From Treponema sp. (GTDB taxonomy: Bacteria > Spirochaetota > Spirochaetia > Treponematales > Treponemataceae): a stretch of 27,981 nucleotides of DNA. The DNA lies in NCBI GenBank assembly GCA_018384055.1, contig JAHAZL010000058.1, forward strand, positions 1-27,981, read 5' to 3'. Below are positions 7,668 to 15,503 of this stretch, one piece after another. The notes beneath the pieces were generated by a model. The model worked only from the letters and a program-made list of their open reading frames with translations. It searched no databases and was not told where the DNA came from. A program made the translations under genes and the position numbers. Every line of letters begins with the position of its first letter. Positions within the stretch are counted from its first letter, which is position 1.

Positions 7668-9643
7668 TGAATCAGCTTAATGTCTGCCTTGAACTTTCTG
7701 CCGACATTTCTTCCGGAAAGGACCCTGTTCTTTTAGAAGAAAACTATCAGAAAGTTTTTAAGGGAACTTTGACATTTCTATATTCTCACCCGGATTGTTA
7801 CCTGTCCATTGCTTTTACAGGCCCTCAATTGGATTACTATGAAAGAAAGCATCCGGAATCCATTGAACTTTTGAAGGATCTTCTTTCAAGAAAGCAGATT
7901 GAAATCATTGGCGGCGGTTACTATGCACCAATCTTTCCGTTGATATATCCAAGCGACAGGGCAGGACAGATTGAAAAGATGTCCAATTCCATAAGGCAGA
8001 CTCTTGGAAAAAGACCTCTTGGACTTTATCTTTTTGGTAGCATCTGGGATCCAATGCTCATTACTAATTTTCATTCCTGTGAAATGTCCTTCATGTTTTT
8101 GGACAGTACTCTTGTTTCACAGAAGTACCTTAAGTGTCTCCCTTTGATTACTAGTGAACAGGGGAAGAGCATCAAGGTTTTTCCAACATATAAAAATCTT
8201 CTTCCTGAAGAAAATGAAAACAAAAAAGACTGGACAAAGAAACTTCTGAAATTCTATGACAGGAACAGGAATGACGATTCTGAAAATCATGTAATTTCCA
8301 TTTCCTTAGAGTTTGAATATTTTGCAAAACTTCTTGGTTGCGGTTTCTTGAATGAACTTTTTGACTTTAACCTTGATTCCAACTTTCAGGAAAAGGCAAT
8401 CAACTATACATTGCCTCATGAATATTTGTCTAAGGCTGAAGATTATCTTTCTGCATACATACCTGCCGGCATGGAATGGAATATTGCACAGTGGTCTTCC
8501 GTACCATACAAGAAGACTGAAAATTCAAGTCACTTTCCTCTTTCAATTCATGATTACCTGAATACGTATCCTCAGAATAATCGCCTCTACCAAAGAATGA
8601 TGTACATCAGTATGCTTATATTCCAGACAAAAGGTGGGGACAAAATGAGGAAGGCAAGTGCTACCCAAAGTCTGTGGCAGGCACAAAGCGGTACTAATTT
8701 CATTTGCTATCCTGAAGGTGTTCCGGCCACTGCAGAAAATAGACAGTCTGCCTACAGGAACCTTAACGAAGCCGAAAGGTTTGTCCGTGATGGCGCAAAA
8801 CAGTGCAAGGAATCCCTTACTAAATATGATTACAATGGCGACGGTCTTAACGAATATATTGCCTTTTTGGAACGCTACAATGCAGTTGTTTCCCTTAAGG
8901 GGGGGCAGATTACAGATTTTAATCTGATAAAAAGCAGTTCAAACTATGCGGCGAGCATTTCTGCCATAGAAGAAGTCGATGGATTTAGCGATGGATATGC
9001 AAGGGGCCTCTTTGTTGAGCACCTTGGGGAAAAGTCTGACCTTAAGAAATATCTGGACAATAACCAGATTTCTTCGCCAATGTTTTCAAAGGCCCTTTTT
9101 AGGGAAAGAAAACTTGAAAATAAAAGGAAAGAAATTCAGCTTGAAGGTAAGGGATTATTTTCAGAACAAAAGCTCCCTGTGACTTTAAGGAAAAACATTA
9201 CCTTTACTCAGTCCGGTATCAATGTTCAATACATTCTCAGAAATGAAAGCAAAGAAGAATTGAACGGATTTTTTGCCGTTGAACTGAATTTTGCCCAGAC
9301 TCGTTTTGACAAAAATTATGCCAACGGTGACCAATATACTACGGAAATTGTCCATAATGAAGAATTGAAGCAGTTTGATTACAAGAAGAAATTTTCTTTC
9401 AATAATGGAGTTTCTTTCATCCACATTACGGATCAGGCAGACAAAAGAGTATTTGTTATTGAACCAAATGAACTGGCCGGATATTCCTGCTCGCTTTTGG
9501 CTTTTAAGAGACCTGTAAAGTCAGAATCCCCTGAAGAAACTTCAAAAACCCTTGTTTCAAGTATGTTTTGGGAAATCAATATAGCTCCAGGAATGGAAAA
9601 GGAAAAATCAATTTTTCTTAACATTATTCCTGTTAAAAAATAA
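7667..9643 (+). CDS. GH57 4-alpha-glucanotransferase homologue, probable pseudoenzyme
   Basis: A 658-residue protein that matches the archaeal-type GH57 4-alpha-glucanotransferase along its whole length, with GGGYYAPIFPLIYPSDRAGQ at 82-101 and a DUF1925/1926-like C-terminal beta region. All catalytic landmarks appear changed. The N-terminal HNHQP motif is replaced by LELSAD (8-13). The nucleophile glutamate of the WLTERVW motif corresponds to G124 in YLFGSIW. The HDDGEKFG acid region reads SLEFEYFA (213-220). The ATG at 7667 overlaps the rnfB stop codon (TGATG) and has AGGGAAG upstream; a TTG at 7664 is unlikely. It is the last gene before the terminator. Enzyme activity is unlikely. A glucan-binding, sensing or scaffold role tied to the Rnf-like complex is speculation. 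Confidence 0.85.
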   Translation: MNQLNVCLELSADISSGKDPVLLEENYQKVFKGTLTFLYSHPDCYLSIAFTGPQLDYYERKHPESIELLKDLLSRKQIEIIGGGYYAPIFPLIYPSDRAGQIEKMSNSIRQTLGKRPLGLYLFGSIWDPMLITNFHSCEMSFMFLDSTLVSQKYLKCLPLITSEQGKSIKVFPTYKNLLPEENENKKDWTKKLLKFYDRNRNDDSENHVISISLEFEYFAKLLGCGFLNELFDFNLDSNFQEKAINYTLPHEYLSKAEDYLSAYIPAGMEWNIAQWSSVPYKKTENSSHFPLSIHDYLNTYPQNNRLYQRMMYISMLIFQTKGGDKMRKASATQSLWQAQSGTNFICYPEGVPATAENRQSAYRNLNEAERFVRDGAKQCKESLTKYDYNGDGLNEYIAFLERYNAVVSLKGGQITDFNLIKSSSNYAASISAIEEVDGFSDGYARGLFVEHLGEKSDLKKYLDNNQISSPMFSKALFRERKLENKRKEIQLEGKGLFSEQKLPVTLRKNITFTQSGINVQYILRNESKEELNGFFAVELNFAQTRFDKNYANGDQYTTEIVHNEELKQFDYKKKFSFNNGVSFIHITDQADKRVFVIEPNELAGYSCSLLAFKRPVKSESPEETSKTLVSSMFWEINIAPGMEKEKSIFLNIIPVKK

Positions 9644-9650
9644 GTGCATA

Positions 9651-9689
9651 AAGGAAAAAGCCACTGATTTGTTCAGTGGCTTTTTCCTT
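9651..9689. terminator. Bidirectional Rho-independent terminator
   Basis: A perfect 17-bp inverted repeat (9651-9667 with 9673-9689) with the 5-base loop TTTGT. The arms carry A-rich and T-rich ends, so it can stop transcription from both directions. It sits between the convergent ends of the rnf operon (9643) and rmlD (9697). Confidence 0.93.
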
Positions 9690-9696
9690 TGTTTAA

Positions 9697-10659
9697 TCAA
9701 CACTTAGGATTAAACCTTGAATTCTTGATGAACTTTTCGAGGCTTTCTTCCCAAGATGGAATCTTGATTTTTAAACCAGCTTTGATTTTTTCCTTGCTCA
9801 GTACAGAGTAGGCAGGACGCTTTGCGGCTGTCGGATAGTCTTCTGTAAGGCATGGTTCAATAACACAATCGCTTGTAATTGTTCCGTATTTTTTTCCGTA
9901 TTCGTAGATTTTAGAACAGAATTCAAACCAGGTTGTTTCACCCTGGTTTGTGAAATGATAGATTCCGTAAGGAAGGGCAGACTTCTTTCCAAAAAGGAAA
10001 GGTGCTTTTTCAGAAGAATCAATGATCTTTACGATAACTTCAGCCAAATCAACTGCACAGGTAGGGGTTCCTTTCTGGTCATTGACAACTTTTACAGAAT
10101 CCTTTTCATTCATTGCCTTTGTCATTGTGTAAACAAAGTTTTTTCCGTCAAAACCGTAAAGCCAGGCAGTACGAAGAATGTAATAGAGGGTCATTTCCTT
10201 TTCAATCTCGCGTTCACCTTCTGCCTTTGTTTTTCCGTATACGCCTGAAGGATTTTTAGGATCTTCCTCTGTATAGGGAACATTTCCCTTGCCGTCAAAG
10301 ACATAATCCGTAGAAATATGAATTAATTTTGCACCGATTTCCCTTGCAACGCGGGCAATGTTTAGGGCACCTTCTGCATTCAATGCTTCTGCAAGTTCTG
10401 GTTCTGATTCAGCCTTGTCTACGGCTGTGTATGCTGCACAGTTAATGATCCACGTGATTTTTTCAGGAATCCTTCTTTTTCTAACGGAAAGTCCTGTTGT
10501 GTTTGCGGCAGGACCGTGGCTGGTTGCAAATTTCCTGAGTTCTGCAGAATTTGTAATATCTACTTCGCGGTCACTTCCGAACCACTGAATTTTGTTTTCT
10601 GTAAGTTGTCTTGAAACTTCACTGCCAAGCATGCCTTTATCCCCTATAAGCCATACCAT
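9697..10659 (-). CDS. rfbD: dTDP-4-dehydrorhamnose reductase
   Basis: A 320-residue short-chain dehydrogenase of the RmlD family, which reduces dTDP-4-dehydrorhamnose to dTDP-L-rhamnose with NAD(P)H in the cytoplasm. Visible motifs are the N-terminal Rossmann loop GDKGMLGSEV, INCAAYTAVDKAE, STDYVFDG, and the YGKTKAEGE catalytic Tyr-x-x-x-Lys with RTAWLYG. The substrate-side segment DQKGTPTCAVDLA is also present. An insertion of about 20 basic, proline-rich residues (SHGPAANTTGLSVRKRRIPE, about 47-66) makes it longer than the usual 285-300. The ATG at 10659 has a GGGAGG Shine-Dalgarno. It stands alone here: rmlA, rmlB and rmlC are not in the window. Confidence 0.92.
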   Translation of the reverse strand: MVWLIGDKGMLGSEVSRQLTENKIQWFGSDREVDITNSAELRKFATSHGPAANTTGLSVRKRRIPEKITWIINCAAYTAVDKAESEPELAEALNAEGALNIARVAREIGAKLIHISTDYVFDGKGNVPYTEEDPKNPSGVYGKTKAEGEREIEKEMTLYYILRTAWLYGFDGKNFVYTMTKAMNEKDSVKVVNDQKGTPTCAVDLAEVIVKIIDSSEKAPFLFGKKSALPYGIYHFTNQGETTWFEFCSKIYEYGKKYGTITSDCVIEPCLTEDYPTAAKRPAYSVLSKEKIKAGLKIKIPSWEESLEKFIKNSRFNPKC

Positions 10660-10699
10660 GATTGTGCCTCCCGTTTCATCAATTTATTTTAATGGCATC

Positions 10700-10728
10700 A
10701 TTATATAGAAAATTGGGCATTGCCTCAA
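10700..10728 (-). promoter_or_regulatory. Sigma-70-type promoter of rmlD
   Basis: On the minus strand TTGAGG (10723-10728) and a perfect TATAAT (10700-10705) are spaced by 17 bases. Transcription would begin near 10693, about 34 bases before the ATG, leaving room for the GGGAGG ribosome-binding site. Confidence 0.6.
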
Positions 10729-10736
10729 CAAGACTT

Positions 10737-10766
10737 TTGTTGAAGAAAGTGCTGATTTCCTATATC
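10737..10766 (+). promoter_or_regulatory. Possible promoter of the rnz-folC operon
   Basis: TTGTTG (10737-10742) and TATATC (10761-10766) with an 18-base spacer. The predicted start near 10773 would leave only about 4 bases before the rnz ATG at 10777, which has no Shine-Dalgarno. A leaderless or very short-leader message is therefore possible. The hexamers are only partly consensus. Confidence 0.35.
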
Positions 10767-10776
10767 ATTTTAAAGT

Positions 10777-11703
10777 ATGAATATGGAAGCTTTTGTTTTG
10801 GGCTGCGGTGGGATGATGCCGCTTCCTTACCGTCATTTAACTTCAGTGCTATTGCGCCGCGACGGTGATCTTTTTTTGTTTGATGGAGGAGAAGGTACCC
10901 AAGTTTCACTCCGCAGGTTAAACCTTAAATGGAAGAAAATCAACGCTATTTTCGTCTCACATACACATGCTGACCATGTAACTGGTCTTCCCGGGATCCT
11001 CATGCTATCTGCACAGGTTGACAGAAATGAGCCTCTTTATATTTTTGGACCTCCAAAAATCGCAGAGTATATTGAATCTAGCCGCAAGGTTCTGGACATG
11101 TACATAAATTATCCGATTGTCGTAAAGGAAATTACAGCCCCCTGCGATGTATATGAAGGCGATGGTTTTAAGGTAAGGGCTTTTCCCCTTGAACATACAA
11201 AAACCTGCGTAGGTTATACCCTTGAAGAATATGACAGACCAGGAGAATTCAATCCTGAAGAAGCTCTAAAACTAAAAGTACCTAGAGGACCATTGTGGGG
11301 AATGCTTCAGCACGGACAGTCCGTTAAAAATGAAGACGGAGTCGAAGTAAAACCAGAGCAGGTTGTAGGGCTGGCAAGAAAAGGCCGCAAATTCAGTTTT
11401 GTTACGGATACAATGTATCTTCCTACAATTGCTCCGGAAGTAAAAGACAGTGATTTGCTTATCTGTGAAGGAATGTTTGCCGATGACTGTGCGGACCAGG
11501 CAAAGGAAAAGAAGCACATGACTTCTCGTCAAGCCGCAACCATTGCCCGTGATGCAAATGCAAAGAGAATGGCATTGATTCATTACAGTCCCCGCTACAA
11601 TGACAAGGATTTGGAACTGTTGCTGAAGCAGGCAAGGGAAGTGTATCCAAATGCCCAACTTTCAAAAGACAGAATGCATGTAGAGATTCCTTATGTCGAA
11701 TAA
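10777..11703 (+). CDS. rnz: Ribonuclease Z (tRNA 3' endonuclease)
   Basis: A 308-residue metallo-beta-lactamase-fold endonuclease of the short RNase Z type, which trims the 3' trailer of tRNA precursors lacking an encoded CCA. The zinc motif is SHTHADHVTGLPG, preceded by LFDGGEGTQVSLRR. The exosite-like VPRGPLWGMLQHGQSV fits the GPxxxxLxxG pattern, and later metal ligands include FVTDTMY and the ALIHYSPRY histidine. The substrate suits the window: the tRNA-Leu at 18413-18496 has no genomic CCA. No Shine-Dalgarno precedes the ATG at 10777, and a second in-frame ATG lies at 10783. It overlaps the following ABC ATPase gene by 11 bases and heads a five-gene operon ending with folC. Confidence 0.93.
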   Translation: MNMEAFVLGCGGMMPLPYRHLTSVLLRRDGDLFLFDGGEGTQVSLRRLNLKWKKINAIFVSHTHADHVTGLPGILMLSAQVDRNEPLYIFGPPKIAEYIESSRKVLDMYINYPIVVKEITAPCDVYEGDGFKVRAFPLEHTKTCVGYTLEEYDRPGEFNPEEALKLKVPRGPLWGMLQHGQSVKNEDGVEVKPEQVVGLARKGRKFSFVTDTMYLPTIAPEVKDSDLLICEGMFADDCADQAKEKKHMTSRQAATIARDANAKRMALIHYSPRYNDKDLELLLKQAREVYPNAQLSKDRMHVEIPYVE

Positions 11704-12418
11704 TGCTGTAAAGCTTGAATCTTTTACAAAAAAGTACGCAGAAAAAATTGCCTGCAGCTCCATTGATTTTACTGCAGGTGAATGTTCCGTAACTGGACTC
11801 CTCGGTCCCAATGGGGCAGGTAAAAGCACAATTCTTAAAGCAATTTGCGGTGAAATATACCCAACGACAGGTTTTGTATCGGTCTGCGGTTTTTCAAAGC
11901 CTGAAGACATAAAAAAAATTATAGGTTATGTCCCTGAAATTCCAGAATTGGAAGAAAACCTTACAGTAAAAGAAACTCTTGTTCTGGAAGCAGGATTATA
12001 TTCCGTAAAGGATGCTGTAGATAGAATAAAGGAAGCGCTTTCCATTTGTCAGTTGACGGATGTAGTATCCTGCAAGATAAAAAATCTTTCCAAGGGCTAC
12101 AGACAGAGAGTCAGTCTTGCAAAGGCCTTGTGCTCGGATCCGAAGGTTCTTGTTCTTGATGAATTTTCTGCAGGCCTTGATCCAGTCCAGACTGTTCAGC
12201 TAAGGAAAAATATCAAGGAACTTTCTGAAAAGATTACTGTAATTTTTTCTACACATCACATAGAAGAAGCTGTTTCACTGTGCAAAGATATTTATATTTT
12301 AAAAAGAGGAGTCATCGCTGCTCATGGAACAGCAGAATCAATTGCAAAGGATAATGGCTGTCATAATCTTGAAGAAGCTTTCCTTAAAGTTACAGGTGAA
12401 GGAATAATCCATGAATAA
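11693..12418 (+). CDS. ABC transporter ATP-binding protein (GldA-like)
   Basis: A 241-residue ABC ATPase with Walker A GPNGAGKST, a signature-motif equivalent LSKGYRQR, Walker B VLVLDEFSAGLDP and the switch histidine in STHHIEEA. The LSKGYRQR signature and the GldF/G partner downstream place it with the GldA/NatA/Nos-type ATPases that drive ABC-2 permeases. It begins inside the end of rnz (11-base overlap) and overlaps the permease gene by 8 bases, so the two should be made together. The transported substrate is unknown. Confidence 0.93.
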   Translation: MSNNAVKLESFTKKYAEKIACSSIDFTAGECSVTGLLGPNGAGKSTILKAICGEIYPTTGFVSVCGFSKPEDIKKIIGYVPEIPELEENLTVKETLVLEAGLYSVKDAVDRIKEALSICQLTDVVSCKIKNLSKGYRQRVSLAKALCSDPKVLVLDEFSAGLDPVQTVQLRKNIKELSEKITVIFSTHHIEEAVSLCKDIYILKRGVIAAHGTAESIAKDNGCHNLEEAFLKVTGEGIIHE

Positions 12419-14666
12419 ACTTATGTTCCGTTTCCTTTATAGGATTTCTCATTCTTTTCCTTCGTACATTGCCCATGGGATTTTCATATCCTATATAGCC
12501 TTGCAGTGGTTCATCGGACAAAGGTTCTTTACGGTCAGCGGAAATACAGATTTGCATAGATTTTTTGCAGCCTTTCCTTTTGCATTTATTCTTTATGTAC
12601 CTCTTCTGGTTTCTTCCGCTAGAATAAAGAAACAGTGGTCATTTCCTTATTCGACCTTTGAAATTTCCGTTTCTGCAATTCTGTCTGTTTTTTGCGTTTG
12701 CCTCGCTGCTACTTTCCTTACAATGACCGTACCTTTTGCAATATGTATTTTTGGAAATGTAGAATGGTCTCAGTTCTTCTGCGGATATCTTGGAATTATC
12801 CTTTTTTCTTTCTGTGCCGTTTCTTTTTCTTTTCTTGTCTTTACTCTAATTGAAAATACGGCGGCAGCCTTTGTTACTTCGGCAATATGCCTTTTAGCCT
12901 GCAACTCAATCCATAACATTCCACTGTATGCAGATACTGGAATCTTAGTTTCTTTTTTGATAAAGTCCATTTCCTTTGCCTGGAATTTTGATGCCTTTGC
13001 CAAGGGAATTCTTTCTTTGAAGCAGCTTATCTATTTCCTTCTTGCATCAGTATTTTTTATTTTCCTTACTGTAGTGAAAGTCGAAGGATTGAAAGGAAAT
13101 TGCAATGAAAGTTTCAGGAAGATTACGAGGCTTTTTCTTGTTACCTTTGTTCTTCTTTGTTCTGCATGTTCCTTCATCAATATTAAAATAGATTTGACTC
13201 ATTCCAGAAAATTTTCAATTACGGAATATTCAAAAAAAATCATTTCAAACATTTCTGAACCGGTGAGCATTACCTATTATCTTTCTTCCAGCCTGAAAAA
13301 CCTTTATCCTCAGGTTAAGGATGTTTCTGATTATCTTGAAACTTTTTCTTCTGCCTCGGATGAAATTTCCTTTAGAATTGTTAATCCCTCTAATCAGGAT
13401 TTGCAGAAGAAACTGGAAGACTATGGAATAAACGGTCAGCCCATTAGGACTAATTCTGTTTCCTCTTCTACGGTTACAAATGTGTATTCTGCAGTTGTAA
13501 TAGATTATCTCGGCATGACAGAAACAATTCCTTTTGTTCTTTCTGCAGCAACTCTGGAATTTGACCTTGCCCAAAAAATAAATTCACTCATTGAAGAAAA
13601 GAAACCTCTTGTTCAGATTGTATGTGCCAACAGCCTTTCCGTAGAAAATGATTACAGCTATTTGTTTCCTTATTTAAAATCTTTGGGATATATTCCTTTC
13701 GTAAGTGAACTGCCATCTAAAGCAAGTGTCCAGAACAAAAGTTTTTCTGAGTTCACGGAAGTTCCCCTTATTGTTTTGGGATGTGAAAATTTTACAAGGG
13801 AAGACACAAAGATTCTTGAAGAATTCCTTCTTGATGGAGGACGAGCCTTTGTTGCAACTCAGCCATATTCCGTAAACCTTAAGGATGACTGGTCCGTAAG
13901 CCAAAGCAATAATCAGCTATATTTTGCAAGGATGCTTTTTACCTTTGGCATTTATTTTAAGTCTACCATGACTGCCGACATTTCAAATTTCAGAATTACT
14001 ATGGTCAGCGATTCTAACACTAATGGAAATGCTGCAGATAAAAAAACGGAATACCTTAACTATTCTCTTTGGCCGGTTTTAAGACCGCAAACTTTTGCTC
14101 CCGACGGAATGACTACCTTCTGGCCATGTGCTTTTGATGTGGACAATGAAGTTGCAGAGATGGAAAATTTTTATGCAGTGCCAATGCTGGCAACAAGTAC
14201 CGCTGCCTGGCAGATGGATAAGACTGATGGAAAATTTATTACAAGCCCATTTGCCTGTCCTGCTGCACCGGAAGGAATGGAACAGAAAGGGCAGTTCAAC
14301 ATAGGAGCCGTTGTAGCAAAAAGAGACAATGCAGATGACATACGACTCATTGTTTTTGGCGACCAGTATGCTTTTTCAACACCAATGATAGCCTACAGCT
14401 CAAGCGAAGCAATGGATTTCCGCTCTTTGGAATACCTTGGAAACAGTCTTCTGCTGTTGGATGGGAAAAAAGAACTGCTGGAACTAAAAAACAAAGCAAC
14501 TTTCAACCACAGCCTTTATAAAATTTCTGAAACCGAGTTTCCGGATGCAGTAAGGAAAACCTTCCTTGTTTGCCTTTTGCTGCCGATGGTTTTAATTATT
14601 TCCACTGGATTCTATTTTAGTTGGAGAAGGAGAATATTATTAAATGAAAAAGTTGACTGCAAATAA
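12411..14666 (+). CDS. GldF-GldG fusion: ABC-2 permease plus auxiliary domain
   Basis: A 751-residue membrane protein. The first 225 residues or so hold about six hydrophobic helices of an ABC-2-type permease (GldF-like). A further helix near 239-259 (FLVTFVLLCSACSF) opens the GldG-like part. The large extracytoplasmic region (about 260-715) matches the ABC_transp_aux/GldG pattern: RKFSITEYSKKIISNISEPV, EEKKPLVQIVCAN, EFLLDGGRAFVATQPY, and the late IVFGDQYAF segment. A final helix lies near 715-735. GldF and GldG are usually separate proteins in Bacteroidetes; here they are one chain. The gene starts within the ATPase gene and overlaps the DUF4340 gene by 23 bases. Its role is probably export or envelope assembly, with substrate unknown. 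Confidence 0.85.
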   Translation: MNKLMFRFLYRISHSFPSYIAHGIFISYIALQWFIGQRFFTVSGNTDLHRFFAAFPFAFILYVPLLVSSARIKKQWSFPYSTFEISVSAILSVFCVCLAATFLTMTVPFAICIFGNVEWSQFFCGYLGIILFSFCAVSFSFLVFTLIENTAAAFVTSAICLLACNSIHNIPLYADTGILVSFLIKSISFAWNFDAFAKGILSLKQLIYFLLASVFFIFLTVVKVEGLKGNCNESFRKITRLFLVTFVLLCSACSFINIKIDLTHSRKFSITEYSKKIISNISEPVSITYYLSSSLKNLYPQVKDVSDYLETFSSASDEISFRIVNPSNQDLQKKLEDYGINGQPIRTNSVSSSTVTNVYSAVVIDYLGMTETIPFVLSAATLEFDLAQKINSLIEEKKPLVQIVCANSLSVENDYSYLFPYLKSLGYIPFVSELPSKASVQNKSFSEFTEVPLIVLGCENFTREDTKILEEFLLDGGRAFVATQPYSVNLKDDWSVSQSNNQLYFARMLFTFGIYFKSTMTADISNFRITMVSDSNTNGNAADKKTEYLNYSLWPVLRPQTFAPDGMTTFWPCAFDVDNEVAEMENFYAVPMLATSTAAWQMDKTDGKFITSPFACPAAPEGMEQKGQFNIGAVVAKRDNADDIRLIVFGDQYAFSTPMIAYSSSEAMDFRSLEYLGNSLLLLDGKKELLELKNKATFNHSLYKISETEFPDAVRKTFLVCLLLPMVLIISTGFYFSWRRRILLNEKVDCK

Positions 14667-15501
14667 AGCCTACCTTGTTTTCTATGCCTTTGATATTGTG
14701 CTTCTCATTGTTGTTGCAGTATTTTTGCTGCCTTTTTCAAAAAATAACAATTCACCGAATTCAAAGAATGCAGCTTTTATAGAAGCAGAACAGCTGAAAG
14801 ATATTACGGAAATCAGAATCTTGGATAAGAATGCCAAATGCAGGGTGTCCATGCATAGAATTGGCGGACAATGGATGGGAACCGATTCTTTTTCCAACGA
14901 TTCTCTTTATTGGCCTGCTGACAATAAGACCGTTGAGAATTTCCTTGTACAAATGTCCACTGAAATTCCATGGACCAAGAAAGCTTCCAATGTAACTTCC
15001 TGGAAAAAACTTGGGGTTGATGCATCCAATGCCGTTGAAGTAGACCTTCGAATTGATTCAAAAACTGCAGCTTCCCTGTTTTTTGGCTACGCAGATGACC
15101 TTAACGGAGAAATTTACTTCAGAACATCAAAGGAAAGTACTGTCTGGCAGGCAAAGACCGATGTCGAAAACTTTGTTTATGAAAAGAATGCTTCTTTTTG
15201 GGCAGATCCATTCCTTATACCCTTGTGCATCAGGACCAAAGCTGAAAACCGTGATTCCGGCCTTAGAAGGGGTGAACTTGCTTACATAAAACCTGCAGAA
15301 CATGTAAAACCAATCAAAATACTTAAGAAATCCTTTGACTCAGGATATACGGGAGTATATTCTTTCTATGAAAAAGATGATCAGATTGTTGTAATACCAG
15401 AGTTTTCAGGTAATGATTATGCTGAACTTATAAGCTACAGGTATACCATCAGCAAATGGACCTACGAAAAATTCGTTGCCCAATTAGAGGAAAATAAATA
15501 A
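14644..15501 (+). CDS. DUF4340-type membrane-anchored protein
   Basis: A 285-residue protein with an N-terminal membrane anchor (about 11-30) and an extracytoplasmic domain of DUF4340 type. The pattern includes DITEIRILDKN, a GGQWMGTDSF segment, PADNKTVENFL, a WKKLGVDASN motif and ASLFFGYADDLNGEIYF. DUF4340 proteins commonly sit beside GldF/GldG-type transporters, as here. The ATG at 14644 has an AAGGAGA Shine-Dalgarno and lies 23 bases inside the preceding gene. It probably works with the fused permease on the outer face of the membrane. The domain name is given from pattern memory and is fairly but not fully secure. Confidence 0.75.
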   Translation: MKKLTANKAYLVFYAFDIVLLIVVAVFLLPFSKNNNSPNSKNAAFIEAEQLKDITEIRILDKNAKCRVSMHRIGGQWMGTDSFSNDSLYWPADNKTVENFLVQMSTEIPWTKKASNVTSWKKLGVDASNAVEVDLRIDSKTAASLFFGYADDLNGEIYFRTSKESTVWQAKTDVENFVYEKNASFWADPFLIPLCIRTKAENRDSGLRRGELAYIKPAEHVKPIKILKKSFDSGYTGVYSFYEKDDQIVVIPEFSGNDYAELISYRYTISKWTYEKFVAQLEENK

Positions 15502-15503
15502 AA

